A stretch of 64,000 nucleotides of DNA from Cordia subcordata. Taxonomy: Eukaryota; Streptophyta; Magnoliopsida; Boraginales; Cordiaceae. Positions 1 through 12,065 of the stretch are shown here, in pieces. The position numbers and the translations under genes were made by a program. The DNA lies in contig JAPTOF010000020.1 of NCBI GenBank assembly GCA_028554755.1, positions 9,639,001 through 9,703,000 of the forward strand, written 5' to 3'. The notes beneath the pieces were generated by a model that had not been told where the DNA came from, did no database searches, and saw nothing but the letters and a program-made list of their open reading frames with translations. Position 1 is the first letter of the stretch. Each line of letters begins with the position of its first letter.

Positions 1-1170
1 TTTTCAAAAATAACTTTTGAAAAACTGTTTTTATGTAATGTCAAAAATTGTTTTTCTTTATTTTTTTTGTCAAAAATACTATTATATAATTTTGAAAATC
101 CAATATTAACCTTAAAATAACTGAAAGCTTAACTCTTAAAATACAAGGCCAAACAATCAACTACTTTTATTCAACAGTAATTTTACCCAAGTTGTACTAC
201 TAAAAGTTCTACAACTTAACAATTGAAATATTAAAACTAGGCTAAACTGAGCCTAAAGCTCTTTTTTTGTCATAGTAGAGTCAATCAAGTTCCAAATATG
301 AGTACTACAAAATTTTATGGTCTAAGCCATATATAAAAGTCTATTACATTGGGATTAAAGGATAACTCAAGTGATTGAAACTATTATTCTCCAAGTGTGA
401 GACTTAGGTTCAATCTCATGGGGTGAGGGTTTAAACAAAAATAAAAAATGAAGTCCCTCACACAACAATATCTTCGCTTATCCACCATGCCCTACCAGTA
501 GCTCGATTAATCCTAAAAGTACAAAAACATTTTGAGCTGGTTTTCCCGAATCTTTGCCTTTATGCTTTTGCTGTATCTTGCTTTCCTTGAGGAATCTAAA
601 CACAGATTTTGTTTTGCCTAATTTTTAGATTCAAAGTGCTTTCTTGTAAGATTAGAAGTCAAAATTTGTTGACCTATTTGTTCTACTTCTGAAAGAGCTT
701 TTCAATAAAAGCCAAGCCTTTCAAGAAAAATTAGCTCCAGTTTGGAGCCCTTCAAACGACACGGTTGCAAAACTCTTTTTATATTCTATTACGTGGCTTT
801 TGTAATTTTTCAATTATATCGAAGCAATAATTTTATGGATATGATTTTTGTACGGCCAGGAACGAGCTTTATATTTTTATTCTTTGGACGATATTGGTCC
901 AGCAAGTATGGAACCAAAATGTTCATAGATGCTTCAACTTGTTTCAACAATATATTAATCGTCAAAAGGAAAGCTAAAGAATCTAGAAATAACTTACTAC
1001 TTATGCATCCAATATACTGAAGAGGGACAAATTCCAGGAAAGCGACAACAATGGAATATAAACTAAAAGGATATAATATGAATATACAAGGCAATCTTCT
1101 AAACCATGCCAAAGCCATCCTTTTCTTCCGTATCATGCATGGTTTCTTCCATGCTAAGCTTAGAACCACT
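1..1170. other. AT-rich upstream flank, no gene seen
   Basis: No coding exon with recognisable similarity was found. Open frames at 742-1020 (+) and 810-1244 (-) overlap on opposite strands, match no family I know and have no gene context, so they are not called. The stretch 75-255 loosely resembles 46000-46135, which suggests old repeat remnants. Confidence 0.5.
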
Positions 1171-1175
1171 GTCCC

Positions 1176-1182
1176 TATATAA
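1176..1182 (+). promoter_or_regulatory. possible TATA box of the reticulon-like gene
   Basis: The motif TATATAA lies about 95 bases upstream of the ATG at 1278, a plausible distance for a plant core promoter with a short 5' UTR. Only the motif and its spacing support it; AT-rich DNA gives such motifs by chance. Confidence 0.3.
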
Positions 1183-1277
1183 CAAACTAATCGTAATCCT
1201 ACTAAAGTAGTTATCAAAAGCATCAAATACGTATCGATCGACAAAGTTGTTTTCAGAATTCAATATTGTCGCCAGCC

Positions 1278-2851
1278 ATGCCGATCTATTCTTCTGATTC
1301 TGATGACCAAGCTGTGTATCCAAAAAGATTGTTTGGACGTGAAAGAACCATGCACGCCATTCTTGGAGGAGGAAAAGGTTATTGTTCTTTTCTCTCTTTC
1401 CATTGCTTTTTCCTTTGATGAAATCCCCCATCTCATGGGATTCGAATTCAATACCTCACTTTTTGAGAAGATAGTCTCAAATTTGAGCGATCTTCTTATC
1501 CTCTAGCCACATTCATTGCTGATCTGGTTGGATTTCATACTAAAAATTATCCATATATGTAAAAACAATTAATTAGATTGTACCCTCCAACATTTATATT
1601 CATTTTAGCTCGTTTTTCGTTTTCTCCTTTCTTTCAAATTTTCTTTATTTCTTTTCCATGGTATTGCATGCATTACTTCAACGACTTGAACAAGTTAACT
1701 CTTTTCCTTTGCTTTTTTCCCTTTTCCATTTTTTGCTAAGAATGCAGTGGTCATTTTCATATATCTCATCTCAAAAAAGTACGGAATGACACCTATATGA
1801 GCAAAAAATACTTGTTAATTTTCTTCATTGTGGAATTTCCATTCAATTTAGTGGAAATTTATTTGCGTTGCAGTTGCTGAAGTACTATTATGGAGGAACA
1901 GGAACTTGTCTGCTGCGATTCTTTTCGGATTTACAACAATTTGGTTTCTGTTCGAAGTTGTGGAGTACAACTTTGTTACCTTAATGAGTCACATATTCAT
2001 CGGGATGATGACGATTTTGTTCATCTGGTCAACTTGGGCAGGATTTGTTGACAGGTAATAAATTTGTTTCTCCCCATGAATAAAATCAAACCTTTTCTTT
2101 TTGAAATTTAATTTGGAACTATTATACAGTGCTCAACGTCTATTTTTGTCTTTCGAAATTGTCATTAATTTCTTCTGCAGGGCTCCTCCGGATTTACGAT
2201 CGCTTACAATATCAGAATCCACATTCCGTTGGTTATTTGCAAAATTGAACTGGACATTGTTGAGATTTTATGACGTTTCATCCGGGAGAGATTTGAAGAC
2301 CTTTGTCTTGGTAATTGACTCCCTCTAAATGTCATTTTAGGTTGTTAACTATTATAATGTGTCCTCATACAATGATTTTGTAAAAGATATATGATCAGAT
2401 ACAAGACTTGAGTTTATTATTATTATCATCGACTTAAATATTCTTGAACACTTGATTAGGCTCAATACATTTGTAGGATAACATATATATGTTACTTATG
2501 TCTTAGGCAATTACATTCTTGTGGACATTCTCAGTTATCGGAAATTATTTCAGCTCTTTAAATCTGCTATACATCGGTAAGGTTTCATGAATTCACGATC
2601 TGTAATCAGTTGAGAGTACTTACAATTGCGCTGAAACTAACAATGCACGCTTTTGTGTTTAATTTGCTATACATCTACTAGGCTTTCTGTTCATGATAAC
2701 GTTGCCGGCTTTGTACGAGAGGTACCAAAATGAGGTGGATTACCTAGCAAGTATAGGGGTGAGAGACATGAAGAAACAGTTGAAGAAATTTGATTCCAAG
2801 GTTCTTAACAAGATTCCAAGAGGACCTGTGAAAGAAAGGAAGAAATTCTAA
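1278..2851 (+). CDS. RTNLB: reticulon-like protein (RTNLB family), five exons
   Basis: Exons 1278-1377, 1874-2054, 2181-2310, 2507-2576 and 2682-2851 join in frame through GT-AG introns to a 216-residue protein ending at TAA 2849-2851. The N-terminus is short and acidic (MPIYSSDSDD), followed by RLFGRERTMHAILGGGK, a typical start of the short plant reticulon-like proteins. The reticulon homology domain begins at VAEVLLWRN (about residue 34). Two long hydrophobic stretches, about 45-92 and 138-170, match the two membrane hairpins. The polar linker has SGRDLKTF, and the tail ends in DSKVLNKIPRGP plus a lysine-rich end. Family members shape tubular ER membrane by hairpin wedging. Length and exon pattern are normal and no break is seen. 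The ATG is the only one before the conserved motif. The exact B-number is not resolved. Confidence 0.93.
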
Positions 2852-5372
2852 AATGTTCTTATTTAGAAGCTACAAGATGGTGCCACCAGTGTGTGTGTGT
2901 GTGTGAAATCTTTCAAATTAAGGAATAATTAACAACAGAACATGATCTTGTATTGATTCATTAGTTGTTCCTCTTATGTATATTTAATTTATTCCCCTGT
3001 AAATACAAAAAACAATCGCTCCAGATGGATTGATGTTAATTTGATTATTCCCTATTTGAATAATGGAAAAAGACCAACAAGACTTGCACGAAGATGGTTT
3101 TCTCTATTCAGAAATTCTGAAGAAAAACGAAGAAATTTAGTATAATGAAAATAAACAAAGTAGTAACATGTGTAAAATGGTATGTAGTTTCACATTGATT
3201 TTATCTGGCATTAAAATTGCAAGAGAAAGAATTTAAAGAATATCTTATTCTCATTGTCTTCAATTAATATTAGATAGAATGTTATTTTTTATCATGAATT
3301 TCGTAAATCCCATACTTTGTATAAAAGTTTTAATTTTATTTACTTTCTCCCATGATATTAAGGTTCATTAAATAGTGGTCCACTAGTGTGGTACCCATGA
3401 AATGTACGGATTTTGATATTCGTTATATATTATTAAATTTTATAATTAACAATGTTATAAATTACATACCAATAAAAGCAATAAAATAAATATTTTTCTA
3501 CTTGTGCTATTTATAGAATTGTATATTAATGTTATCTTTTCAATTCAAATATATGAATATAAAATTGAAAGTTGAAAGCTTCATTATATATATAATTTTC
3601 ATTTGCTTTATATAATAGTAAAAAAAAGGTAAATACAAATTTGAACAAAAAATTATTTAAAAAAATAAAACCTTCTTAATGAACATAATGAAAAAAATTT
3701 AGTTAATCCTTTTCTTTTGTAAATGATCAGAACTAAAGTTGATTTATTCTACATTAATTATATAGTTGTAATCTAATATACCAACTCTAGTTTTACATAA
3801 AATTAGAAAAGGTAAATACGAATAATGTAAAATAAAAGTTATGTCAAGAAAAAATTCTTAATGAATATAGTAAAAAAAACAAAATACTAAAAGATAAAGA
3901 TAAAGATTAGTCGGCCAGAAAATTTAATAAAAAAGTATAAGAATTTAAGTTAATAAATTAATATTAATATATTAACTATATATGCTTAAAAGTTTTTATA
4001 ATGATATGTGTCCCTCCGAGGATTCTTTTTTAAGAATAGTAATGATGATGATAATGATATAAAAGGCATTTTTATCTCTGTTAAGTGCATATACTATTCT
4101 GTACTCCGAAGCAAATTAAACAAATCGACGTACGGCCATCGGAAGCCAACTATACAGGCACACACATGTTGAAGCCATCTTTCAATGCCAAGTGGAAAGT
4201 GAAGAAAATATAAAATTATTAGTGTATCACGAGCGTGGTATATTTTTTAAGAATTTTTATGATATTTTTAATTTTAGATCATATATTAATTCATATTTCA
4301 AAATAATCTATAAATTAAAGGTATATTCTCAATTTAAGCATTCATGTATCATTATTGTTTAATCCCAATCATAATAATATATACACCTATTAAAAAAATG
4401 ACAAAATTTGATTGCAGGAATTGAAAAAATAAAAATTTAAAAATTGGAGAAGCAATTTACCACATGCTACTATTCAGAAATTATAATTCAAGTAATTAAT
4501 ATTAATTTTATATTTGCATCACTTATCTTTAATTTATTATAGTGAATATAATAAAAACTAAAAATTGAATGGGTTGAGAGGTGCAACATAACACCAAAAT
4601 TCAATCATTTTAACTTATATAGACCTATGTATTCCATGATTTAGATAATGTCAACCATTTTTATTGAGAAAATTATCTGTCAATTTATTAAAAATATATA
4701 TTTCTTTTAATGCAAACATTAATGGATAACGCCTTTATTGATATTTTGATACCATAACCCTTGTGAAAAAATTAGTGTTTTTGTCTCGTTTATAAAAAAT
4801 TATAAAAGCATCATACTCACAAAAAAAAAAAAAAACAAATCAATTTGTCTCTTTACAAAAACATTACATAGACAGAAATTAGTTGAAATTCTCATCCTGA
4901 TGCTTTGAATTTTTGGAATTAGGTGGTGGACGGTTGTTCCTTTTGCTATCCATGTTTGCCTACAGATTCATAATCCTCACCACTTGTTCGAAGCATTCCG
5001 CTAAAAAAATTAAACACTTCATGTATAAAACCATGTAAAGGATTAATCGCCTCTTTTATAAAGCTATCATTGGTATCACCAACTGAACCACTAATTTCAC
5101 AAAGCATAACATTAAAAAATTCACCTTATCAAGTTGAAATACAACACAGTTTGGTTGGGACATTTGTTCGAACACCTCATGTGCAATAATTTCTTTATTC
5201 ATTTTTTCACTATTTGGTCAATATCTCCATTTGACGAGTGAAGCCCATTCTCCTTAGCCCATTAATAGTCTCAACCTCCAAATTCTCTTTAAGTACCCAA
5301 AAAAAATGCAACAAAGAAAGAAGAAATTATAGATATCTAAATTATTTTAGCAATCTATTACTAGAGGGAAAA
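2852..5372. other. AT-rich intergenic DNA, no gene recognised
   Basis: This holds the 3' flank of the reticulon gene, including a short GT run near 2890-2905, then long AT-rich sequence. On the minus strand a frame of about 65 codons runs through roughly 5108-4950. It could be a fossil coding fragment but matches nothing I recognise, and no splice or gene context was found. Confidence 0.5.
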
Positions 5373-5876
5373 GGATACCACACACCCTAAGTTATGTGTA
5401 CTAACATATTATGATGCACTTACTCACAATCTTTATATTATATGTTCATAATTTTTATACTGTATATTCACAATTTTTATTATTTACAAATTGCGAGTTA
5501 TATGTTTACAATTTTAACATTTTATATTCAAAACTTCTAATTGTTCATAATTTACTTATCCATTACTCTTATATTATATGTTCAAAAGTTTTACATCATA
5601 TGTTTATAATAATAAATTACCTATTTATCACTATTCAAGATATATTCACAATTTGTAAACGATATGTTTACAATTTTTGAATGATTTTGGAGCTTGCAGT
5701 TAGAGGTGTTACTAGTGTCTGATTGATGATCGGATTCTTGTGTTGTGTTCGTCAACATGAGGAGAATAAAGTCGTTAAATTTTATGTTGATCTGACGGTC
5801 GGATTGTGAGATCTCTTAGGAGGTACACCATGCTTATTTTGGTGTACCATGATATAGGTGCATAATATAATTTGTG
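5373..5876 (+). repeat. dispersed repeat family R1, copy 1
   Basis: This is one of three copies of a non-coding repeat in the window; the others are 43692-44237 (inverted) and 63080-63274 (3' part only). It starts GGATACCA and ends near TTGGTGTACCAT...ATAATTTGTG. The middle (5430-5680) is an irregular array of about 20 bp built on ATGTTCACAATTTTTAT. The 3' part has a conserved non-repetitive block around 5690-5830. No ORF, target duplication or clean terminal inverted repeat was found, so the class is unknown. Confidence 0.7.
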
Positions 5877-7350
5877 TACTCTGGGTGATCTTTCAACCAT
5901 GACCTCATAACAAGGATGATAGCAAGGGGTTGTACCACTAATGCTTTAAGTTGTTGATAAGTAAACATTTCCTCAGACAACAAATCTTTTTCAACATTTT
6001 CTCAAGTAGCAAACCCACGATATGCAAGATTAAGCTGCAACAAGATTGGGTTATCTCGGTCTGGGAAACGATTAAGGCACAATTTTTTAGAGTTTTCAAA
6101 CGAGGATTTTCCTTTTTTTTTTTGTTTTTTTGTCTTTGGTAAGATTGAACAAGGGTTAGCGGTTTTTAATTGGGATTCTTGTTGGGAGAGTTTTTCCTTA
6201 ACTACTCGAGGCACAATAGGAATTAGTCTCAAGTTCAATGCGATTTGGGGATACTCTAGCTCAAAGCAAAAAAATTTGGGGTTATTTGTTTCTGGTATAG
6301 CAAGCATGTTATATAATAAGGGACATTAAAGTCATTTTTGAACTTCCGTTAGGTTTTGTAATGGCAATGTTAAACTGAAGCAAATCTGGACAATTTTAAA
6401 AAGTATAAAGGGACAATTAAGTTGTTTCGAGACTATAAGAGGGTTCAGTGTACTTTGACTAAACTATAGGAGTAATTAGTAGTTTATTCTTAGTTTTTTT
6501 GATTTTGATAAGAAGAACTTAATTGCCTTAGCTATTTCTATCCCTTAAGAGTTTTCCTCTGTGGATCTTTTGGACTTGTTAATTAGATCAATACATATAT
6601 CATTGATATTCTTTCAAGTAGTGAATTTAGTAATACCAATGGGATTAGTGATATTGTTATGAAATTGATTGAGACAAAATAGAGATATTATGTGTCTTTT
6701 AGACTATTTTGCTAATCAGATTTAACATTGAATCTGCTAGTTAAATTGCAAGTGCTGAAACATTCTTTCCTATAGATATTAAAGAATTGTTTGAGAAATA
6801 GAATGAAATTTAGATTAATGAATGATTACTTAATTACTTTCATCAATCTTTAAAAGGGATATATTTGATAATATTGCAAATGAAGAGAATATACAGCTTC
6901 CTCAAGATATTAGACCTCGTCAATTATAATGGTCATATATACCTCCTAAAAATATTTTAAAATTTTTATATATGTGAATTGCTCTCATATTGACTCTAGA
7001 GAAAAAATTTTGGAGGTCCTGCATGGCTGCAAGCAGCCATGCATTCAAAGTTTTAGCTTTGAGTCACACATCCACATAGTATATGAATAATTTGGAGTCA
7101 CAAGTGAGGAGTAGTGTTACATATATTTTGGTATCACATAAAAAGATCTCAATAACTTAATCACATAAGATCATAAATTATTTTCTTTTAATAATTAATT
7201 AAATTTTAAAATAAAATCTCATAATGATTGACGTGCATATGAAGTAGTTGTCAATTATTGCCAACTCATAATTCAAGAGCTATTCCTTTTTTCCCTTTAT
7301 GATGTTTGAGGGGATAAAAATAGCAATAAATAGTTAAATGTTTTCTTCAG
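5877..7350. other. intergenic DNA, unidentified
   Basis: No family similarity was recognised. Short overlapping frames at 5951-6142 (+) and 6002-6307 (-) are shadows of one another. The interval 6320-6480 has the phrasing of degraded transposon ends, but no paired terminus was found. Confidence 0.4.
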
Positions 7351-7355
7351 TATCC

Positions 7356-7946
7356 TGTAGAGAGTGATTTCTACAATCACGAACAAGGTTGACTGGGGCT
7401 TCGATAACTTGCAAAACCAGAAAGCGAAATAAGCGACGGAAATCCTTGACACTAGTGTGATGCCGGCAAAAGACACTCCGATGCTTAAGTCAATGTCGAG
7501 CCATCGAGGAATAGGAGTTGGAAATAATTACGGGATAGGCTTAGAACAAATTGTATCTATGGATGGTTAGGCTTCAATGTATAGGCTCTATGCGTAGTAT
7601 CAGAGTCCCTTCTGGTAAACCATACCTTTATAACCATTGAGACAGAAGAGTCTTTTCTGGTTTTAGGTTCCTCTTTGATCAAGTTGCAATGAGTCTCTGC
7701 CAGCTGCTATGCTTAGCTCTATCGTATTTAGATCATGTATATCCTTCTTTATGCATATCTTTGAAGGAGACTAAGTTCATCCCTAATTATAGTCACGCTC
7801 CAATACTCTAGAAGCATCAAGCGACCAATGCATGCTAAAAGTCTGGGCGCTGGCCGTGGCCTTTTCAATACACTGCCCAACAAATTAGGCCTCAGACTAA
7901 GCATAATATGGACCTTCTTAGATCTCGACAACTTTTGGCCCAAACA
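7356..7946 (-). repeat. 3' LTR of element A
   Basis: Begins TGTAGAGAGTG and ends CCCAAACA. It aligns throughout with 13692-14291, with many substitutions and small indels, and is preceded by TATCC. It is the 3' LTR because a purine tract adjoins its inner edge on the minus strand. Confidence 0.9.
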
Positions 7947-7972
7947 GTTTGTCCCCCCCCTCCCTCTCTAAG
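7947..7972 (-). other. polypurine tract of element A
   Basis: On the minus strand the sequence reads agagagggaggggggggac directly before the LTR that begins TGTTTGGG. This is the expected position and composition of the plus-strand primer. Confidence 0.75.
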
Positions 7973-8399
7973 TTTGAAGCTTTTCAAGTTGGAGAGTAGC
8001 ATTCACATGAGAGATTCTCTGACATTGAGATGATCAAGACTAGCTTGTCGTTCAATGCCACAAAACACCATGCAACGCCATTTGCATCATTTCAAAATCG
8101 CAAGCACGCAGCGCAAATCATGTAATTTGTTAATTCGCTAGCCTAATAGTTACTACCGATACTTACGTACATGGGTTCTCCCTACAATAAATGCCTACAC
8201 ATCAAGTTTAGGCCCTTTTTTTCATATCCTTGGCATGCCCACCTATCACGCTTCGCTGTTATGAGGCGCTGTTCCCTAACAAATACTTCTGGCAATAGTG
8301 ACCTAGAGTGCGGTCCTATTTGCTAAGCATGGCCTCACCAACAAGATAAATATAACACCGTAGTGAGGACTTACGTCAATGAGTAACTTGCAGAGTACA

Positions 8400-9200
8400 T
8401 GCCATCACACCAGAGTTTGCTGGGGGCTCCAAGGTGACGTGCCAAGGTGACATGCGACGGCGACCTGCCAAGGTGACATACGACAGCGACATGCCAAGGT
8501 GACATGCTACGGCACTACATGTCAAGGTAACATGCTATGGCCATATGTCAAGATGACATGCAAGGGTGGCGGCTACCATGTGTTCGACAAAATTCCTCAC
8601 ACATCTGCCTAGAGGCCTTTTATACTCCCCAGGTGCTTGATAGAAGTCCAAAGTAAAGGGGACATAGGTGCAAAAGCATCACTTCAATCAAGCTTCTCTT
8701 GTACACCATCTCGCAGATAGGCCATTCTCCGTTTCTTTCCACATGGCTTATCACCCAAGCACTGTGGTTACTCGAGATATGCCAAGCTGTATTTTATTTA
8801 CTTCGGGGGTAGCCTAAGGCTCTTGCAAAGTTCTTGGTCTAGCATTTCCTTGTGAGGTGCCGCAATCACCCGACGAGACCCTAAGTAGGTAAGGGCACCA
8901 CGTGAGGATAACGGTCAAGGATAGCGACCAAGACGAACGATTACTACTTACTTGAAAAAAGTTCCAAACCATTAACTCTGCGCAAGCTTATCGTCTTTCA
9001 CAGCTTTGTCTTGCCTTAGCTGCTTATGTTAACACTAATGCATTGTCCACCTTGACGCTTACTCGCAAGCACCTTAAGACGATACTTTACATACCAACGC
9101 CATGTTGGCTTGTTTGCGTAGTATCAGAGTCCCAATGGAACTGGATTAGCCAGTCGTATCCCGGGTAGAAAATTTGTCATCATTTTTTTTAACATGATTG
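8400..9200. repeat. internal non-coding part of element A with a GACATG minisatellite
   Basis: Between about 8430 and 8560 a unit of roughly 26-30 bp built on GCCAAGGTGACATGCGACGGC repeats about five times with variation. Downstream sequence is non-coding. At 9115-9133 the string GCGTAGTATCAGAGTCCC recurs; it also occurs in the left LTR near 7591. The repeat lies between the 3' LTR and the opposite-strand ORF. Confidence 0.6.
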
Positions 9201-9536
9201 CTGACCCAGACCTACCCTTTCTTCATTGCTCTTGATTTTTCCCTTTGTCGATGCAGATGTGGAAGACCGACAGAGGGCTACTAGGGTGGTAATTAAGAAA
9301 CTCTGCCCAGAGACGAAGCCTTTGCTAGCAGCTGCAAATACTTGGCTACACCTTCAATTATAAGCCCCTTTTTGCGACAGTCGAGGGAGACCTGTTCGCA
9401 AGCTTTACTAAGAAAGGCGCAGTGACACGTGCATATACCCTTATGTGGGGCATTACTTTCTTAATTTTCCCTATTGCTTACAGTCTATCTAGATGCAGCT
9501 TGTTTATGAATTTCTTCCTTTGCGACGATAGTTTCT

Positions 9537-10046
9537 GAGATTGCGAACACGTGCCAGGATCTTCAACGTCTTCTTAGAAATGAATGGGAAGGGCATGCTA
9601 AGATCGAGAGGGAGCTTGCAAATGAGCAAATATGTCATATTAGGCTAGAAGAAGAACTTAAGAGGGAGCGATCGTCCCGAGCCAAGGCGGAGAAGGATCT
9701 TGGAGCTTTCGGAGTAGCCAAAGAAGAGCTTGAGTCCAAATTCGACTCTTTGGTCTAAGAGGCCCGGAGAATTGCAGTGAGTGAGTACCAGAAGAGTAGA
9801 AAGTTTGGTGAGTATGTTGCAAGTGTGTCTAAGCTTAGTTTGAAGAAGGCTGCTGAGCTAGCTGTCAAGAACTGTCTACAAGAGGTTCAACAGGCATACT
9901 CAAATGTTTAAAGTAGTTGTTTCAAGGCCATTATCACTCCTCCGACGCCCTGCCTTGATCAGGCCCCATCAAGCATTGATCCTCTATCCGTCTTAGGCCT
10001 ACTGAACACAGGGGAGACTACCTCGCCAGGCTCTACTGACATGTAG
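9537..10046 (+). pseudogene. opposite-strand ORF of element A, coiled-coil protein remnant
   Basis: A plus-strand frame reads from GAG 9537 to TAG 10044-10046 with in-frame TAA stops at 9756 and near 9910. The first 70 residues are Glu/Lys/Arg/Leu-rich with coiled-coil character (LEEELKRERSSRAKAEKDL). A segment like AVSEYQKSRKFGEYV follows, typical of the tail of coiled-coil ORFs carried antisense in plant Tat elements. It lies opposite to gag-pol and between RT and the 3' LTR, which fits an aORF. The protein's function is unknown. The stops suggest it is dead, unless introns remove them. Confidence 0.6.
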
Positions 10047-10469
10047 TGCTAGACTATTGAACTACTTTAGATACTTCAAATTTTGAACTGACATGTGTTC
10101 TACTTTACTTTGCTCTTTGATAAACCAAGAATTGTGTTAGTTCTTATTTTTTGTTGTGGTGATTGCATGTTCTTGATGACATTTTTCTAATTATTTAAGA
10201 ACCTGAGAGGATTGTTGTCTTTACTCACCCTAGTTCGATCCCCATGATGTATCAAGCTTGTATGGAGCTCTGCCCAGGTGTATTAGTAGATAAATGCCAA
10301 CGCCGAGGTGTGTGTGAAGCATTACAAATTGTGTTGTGGGATGTTTCATCCTATAGTAGAGTTAAGAGTTTCCTGCCAAGAGTAAAGATTGTTATTAGTT
10401 CTTAAATAGGTAGCGATTGAACATAACTAATTTATAATTGACAGACTTATTTGCTAGCCTTTGAAAAGA

Positions 10470-10795
10470 GAAACTATTGTCAGTTTGTGAGAAAAACAAA
10501 GACTGTCGGTGGTCCCGTGGAAAACAGAGATTGTCGTTGGTCTCGTGGAAAATAGAGACTGTCGTTGGTCTCATGGAAAACAAAGACAATCATTAGTCTC
10601 ATGGAAAATAGAGACTGTTTGCTAGTTTCGTGAAAACAGAGGTTGTTGTTAGTCTCGCGAACATAGAGACCGTTTGTTAGTCTCAGGAAAATAGACATTG
10701 TTTGTTAGTCTCATGAAAATAGAGACTGTTTGTTAGTCTCGCAAAAATAAAGACTATTTGTTAGTCATGTGAAGATTCGTTGTGATATTTGATTG
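10470..10795. repeat. minisatellite at the RT breakpoint of element A
   Basis: About ten tandem units of 28-32 bp, consensus near GTTAGTCTCGTGGAAAATAGAGACTGTTT, with substitutions and small indels between units. Open frames here are products of the repeat. The array starts just where RT similarity ends on the minus strand. Confidence 0.85.
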
Positions 10796-10809
10796 TGGGA
10801 TATCAAGAA

Positions 10810-11450
10810 GGAATCATCGCAATTTTGTTGATGAGGCGTTAGTAGGTTGCTCTTGTGTTCTTAAGGCCAAAAGGCATGACCTTGTAACAATAAGTGCCGC
10901 GTTCATTGATGAATGACATTTTTTCTCAGTCATCTGGGTACATCAGTATCTGGTTGTACCCGAAAAATGTATCCATCTGAGAAGTTTGTGTCTGGCAGTT
11001 GCATCTACCATCATATCGATGTGTGGGATGGGAAAAGAATCCTTGGGGCATGCCTTATTTAAATTTGTAAAATCAATGCAAACTCTCTACTTACCGTTCT
11101 TCTTTTTTACTATGACGACGCTGGCCAGCCACTTCAGCTAGTGTACCTCCCGGACAAATCCCACATCAATCAATTTCTAAACCTCCTCATTGATGACACG
11201 GTTCCTCTTGGGGGGTGAACTTTCTACGTTTTTGCTTGACTGGGGCAAATGTCGGATCAACCTTCAGCTCGTGAAGGATTACTTATGGGCCAATTCCTAC
11301 CATATCGGCATGTGACCACGCAAAGCAATCTCCATTGCCATTGAGAAAATCTATCATCTGGCTTCTCAGTCCTAGTTCCAACCTCGACCCGATTTGGATT
11401 GTATGACTTGGCTCATCGAGGTCAATTTGTTTCTTGTCTAGTTCCTCCGG
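10810..11450 (-). pseudogene. Ty3/gypsy reverse transcriptase, N-terminal part, broken
   Basis: Minus-strand frames give, in order, a pre-RT linker containing FAWSHADMVGIGP, then KLIDVGFVREVH and WLASVVIVKKKNGK, then CIDFTNLNKACPKDSFPIP, then FGYNQILMYPDD, SFINERGTYCYKVMPFGLKN and an end near RLINKI. These are the classical gypsy RT blocks in correct order. Stops interrupt the frame (after MYPDD and in ATY*RL, probably a former glutamine). Similarity ends before the YxDD catalytic block, and a minisatellite follows. RNase H and integrase are absent. It lies directly downstream of the protease in element orientation. Confidence 0.85.
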
Positions 11451-11479
11451 TCACAGATGATCAGGTGACGTCAGTGTGG

Positions 11480-12065
11480 TAGCCACTTTTATGTGGTACA
11501 AGGCATCATGGCTGGCCCCCCCCCCCCAATCGCAGTATAATAGCATCTGCAGGAGTCCAATTGCTGTTCCCTTATCTCTCTGATTCCCCACCTGGTTAGA
11601 AACTTGAGGACCTGATGGTAAGTGGATGGGACTACTTTCATGTCGTGAATCCATGGTCTTTCTAGTATGGTATTGTATGGGGATAGACAATCTATCACCA
11701 GAATCCTAACATCCATGTTGACTCCTTCTGCAAAAACTAGCAGGTGAATCTCTCCAATAGTGTGCTTGTGTTCTCCATTGAAGCCTACCAAAGGGATTCA
11801 TCAACCCCCATCTCCCTAAAAGCATCAAATATTAAAACGTTGGCTGAGCTGCCATTATCTGCCAATATCCTTCGAACCTAGTAATTGGCACCATGAGCGC
11901 GATAACTAGCACGTCGTCGTGTGGGCTATTTAGATGGGCAGTCTCATAGTTTGAGAATGATATTACCATTTCTGGGCCCAGATGATCATGTCCTACTATT
12001 AGGCACGCATGCCTCCTTGTTGCGGAGGTGCTAATGCCATTGATGTAAGACGTCTCATAATGCAA
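11480..12065 (-). pseudogene. Ty3/gypsy aspartic protease region, broken
   Basis: In element orientation PHDDVLVIALMV is followed, one frame over, by the active-site block VRRILADNGSSANVLIFDAF (about 11885-11822), and then MVGFNGEHKHTIGEI and YNTILERPWIHDMKVVPSTY. This is the standard order of plant gypsy protease and its flanks. The active site reads D-N-G, common in this lineage. At least one frameshift separates the upstream block from the DNG block. The C-rich run at 11517-11526 also disturbs the frame. Confidence 0.82.

Noticed and set aside
810..1244. 144-residue minus-strand open frame upstream of the reticulon gene
   Set aside because: Hydrophobic but unlike any known family; it overlaps another open frame on the opposite strand and the putative promoter.
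5411..5680. 89-residue open frame
   Set aside because: It is a translation of the AT-rich 20-bp array of repeat R1.
10395..10698. Two minus-strand frames with repeated RETNDSLCF-like units
   Set aside because: They are products of the minisatellite, not a repeat protein gene; no start context and no homology.
10470..10795. CRISPR-like appearance of ~30-bp repeats
   Set aside because: The units abut without unique spacers, vary in sequence, and lie in a plant retrotransposon.
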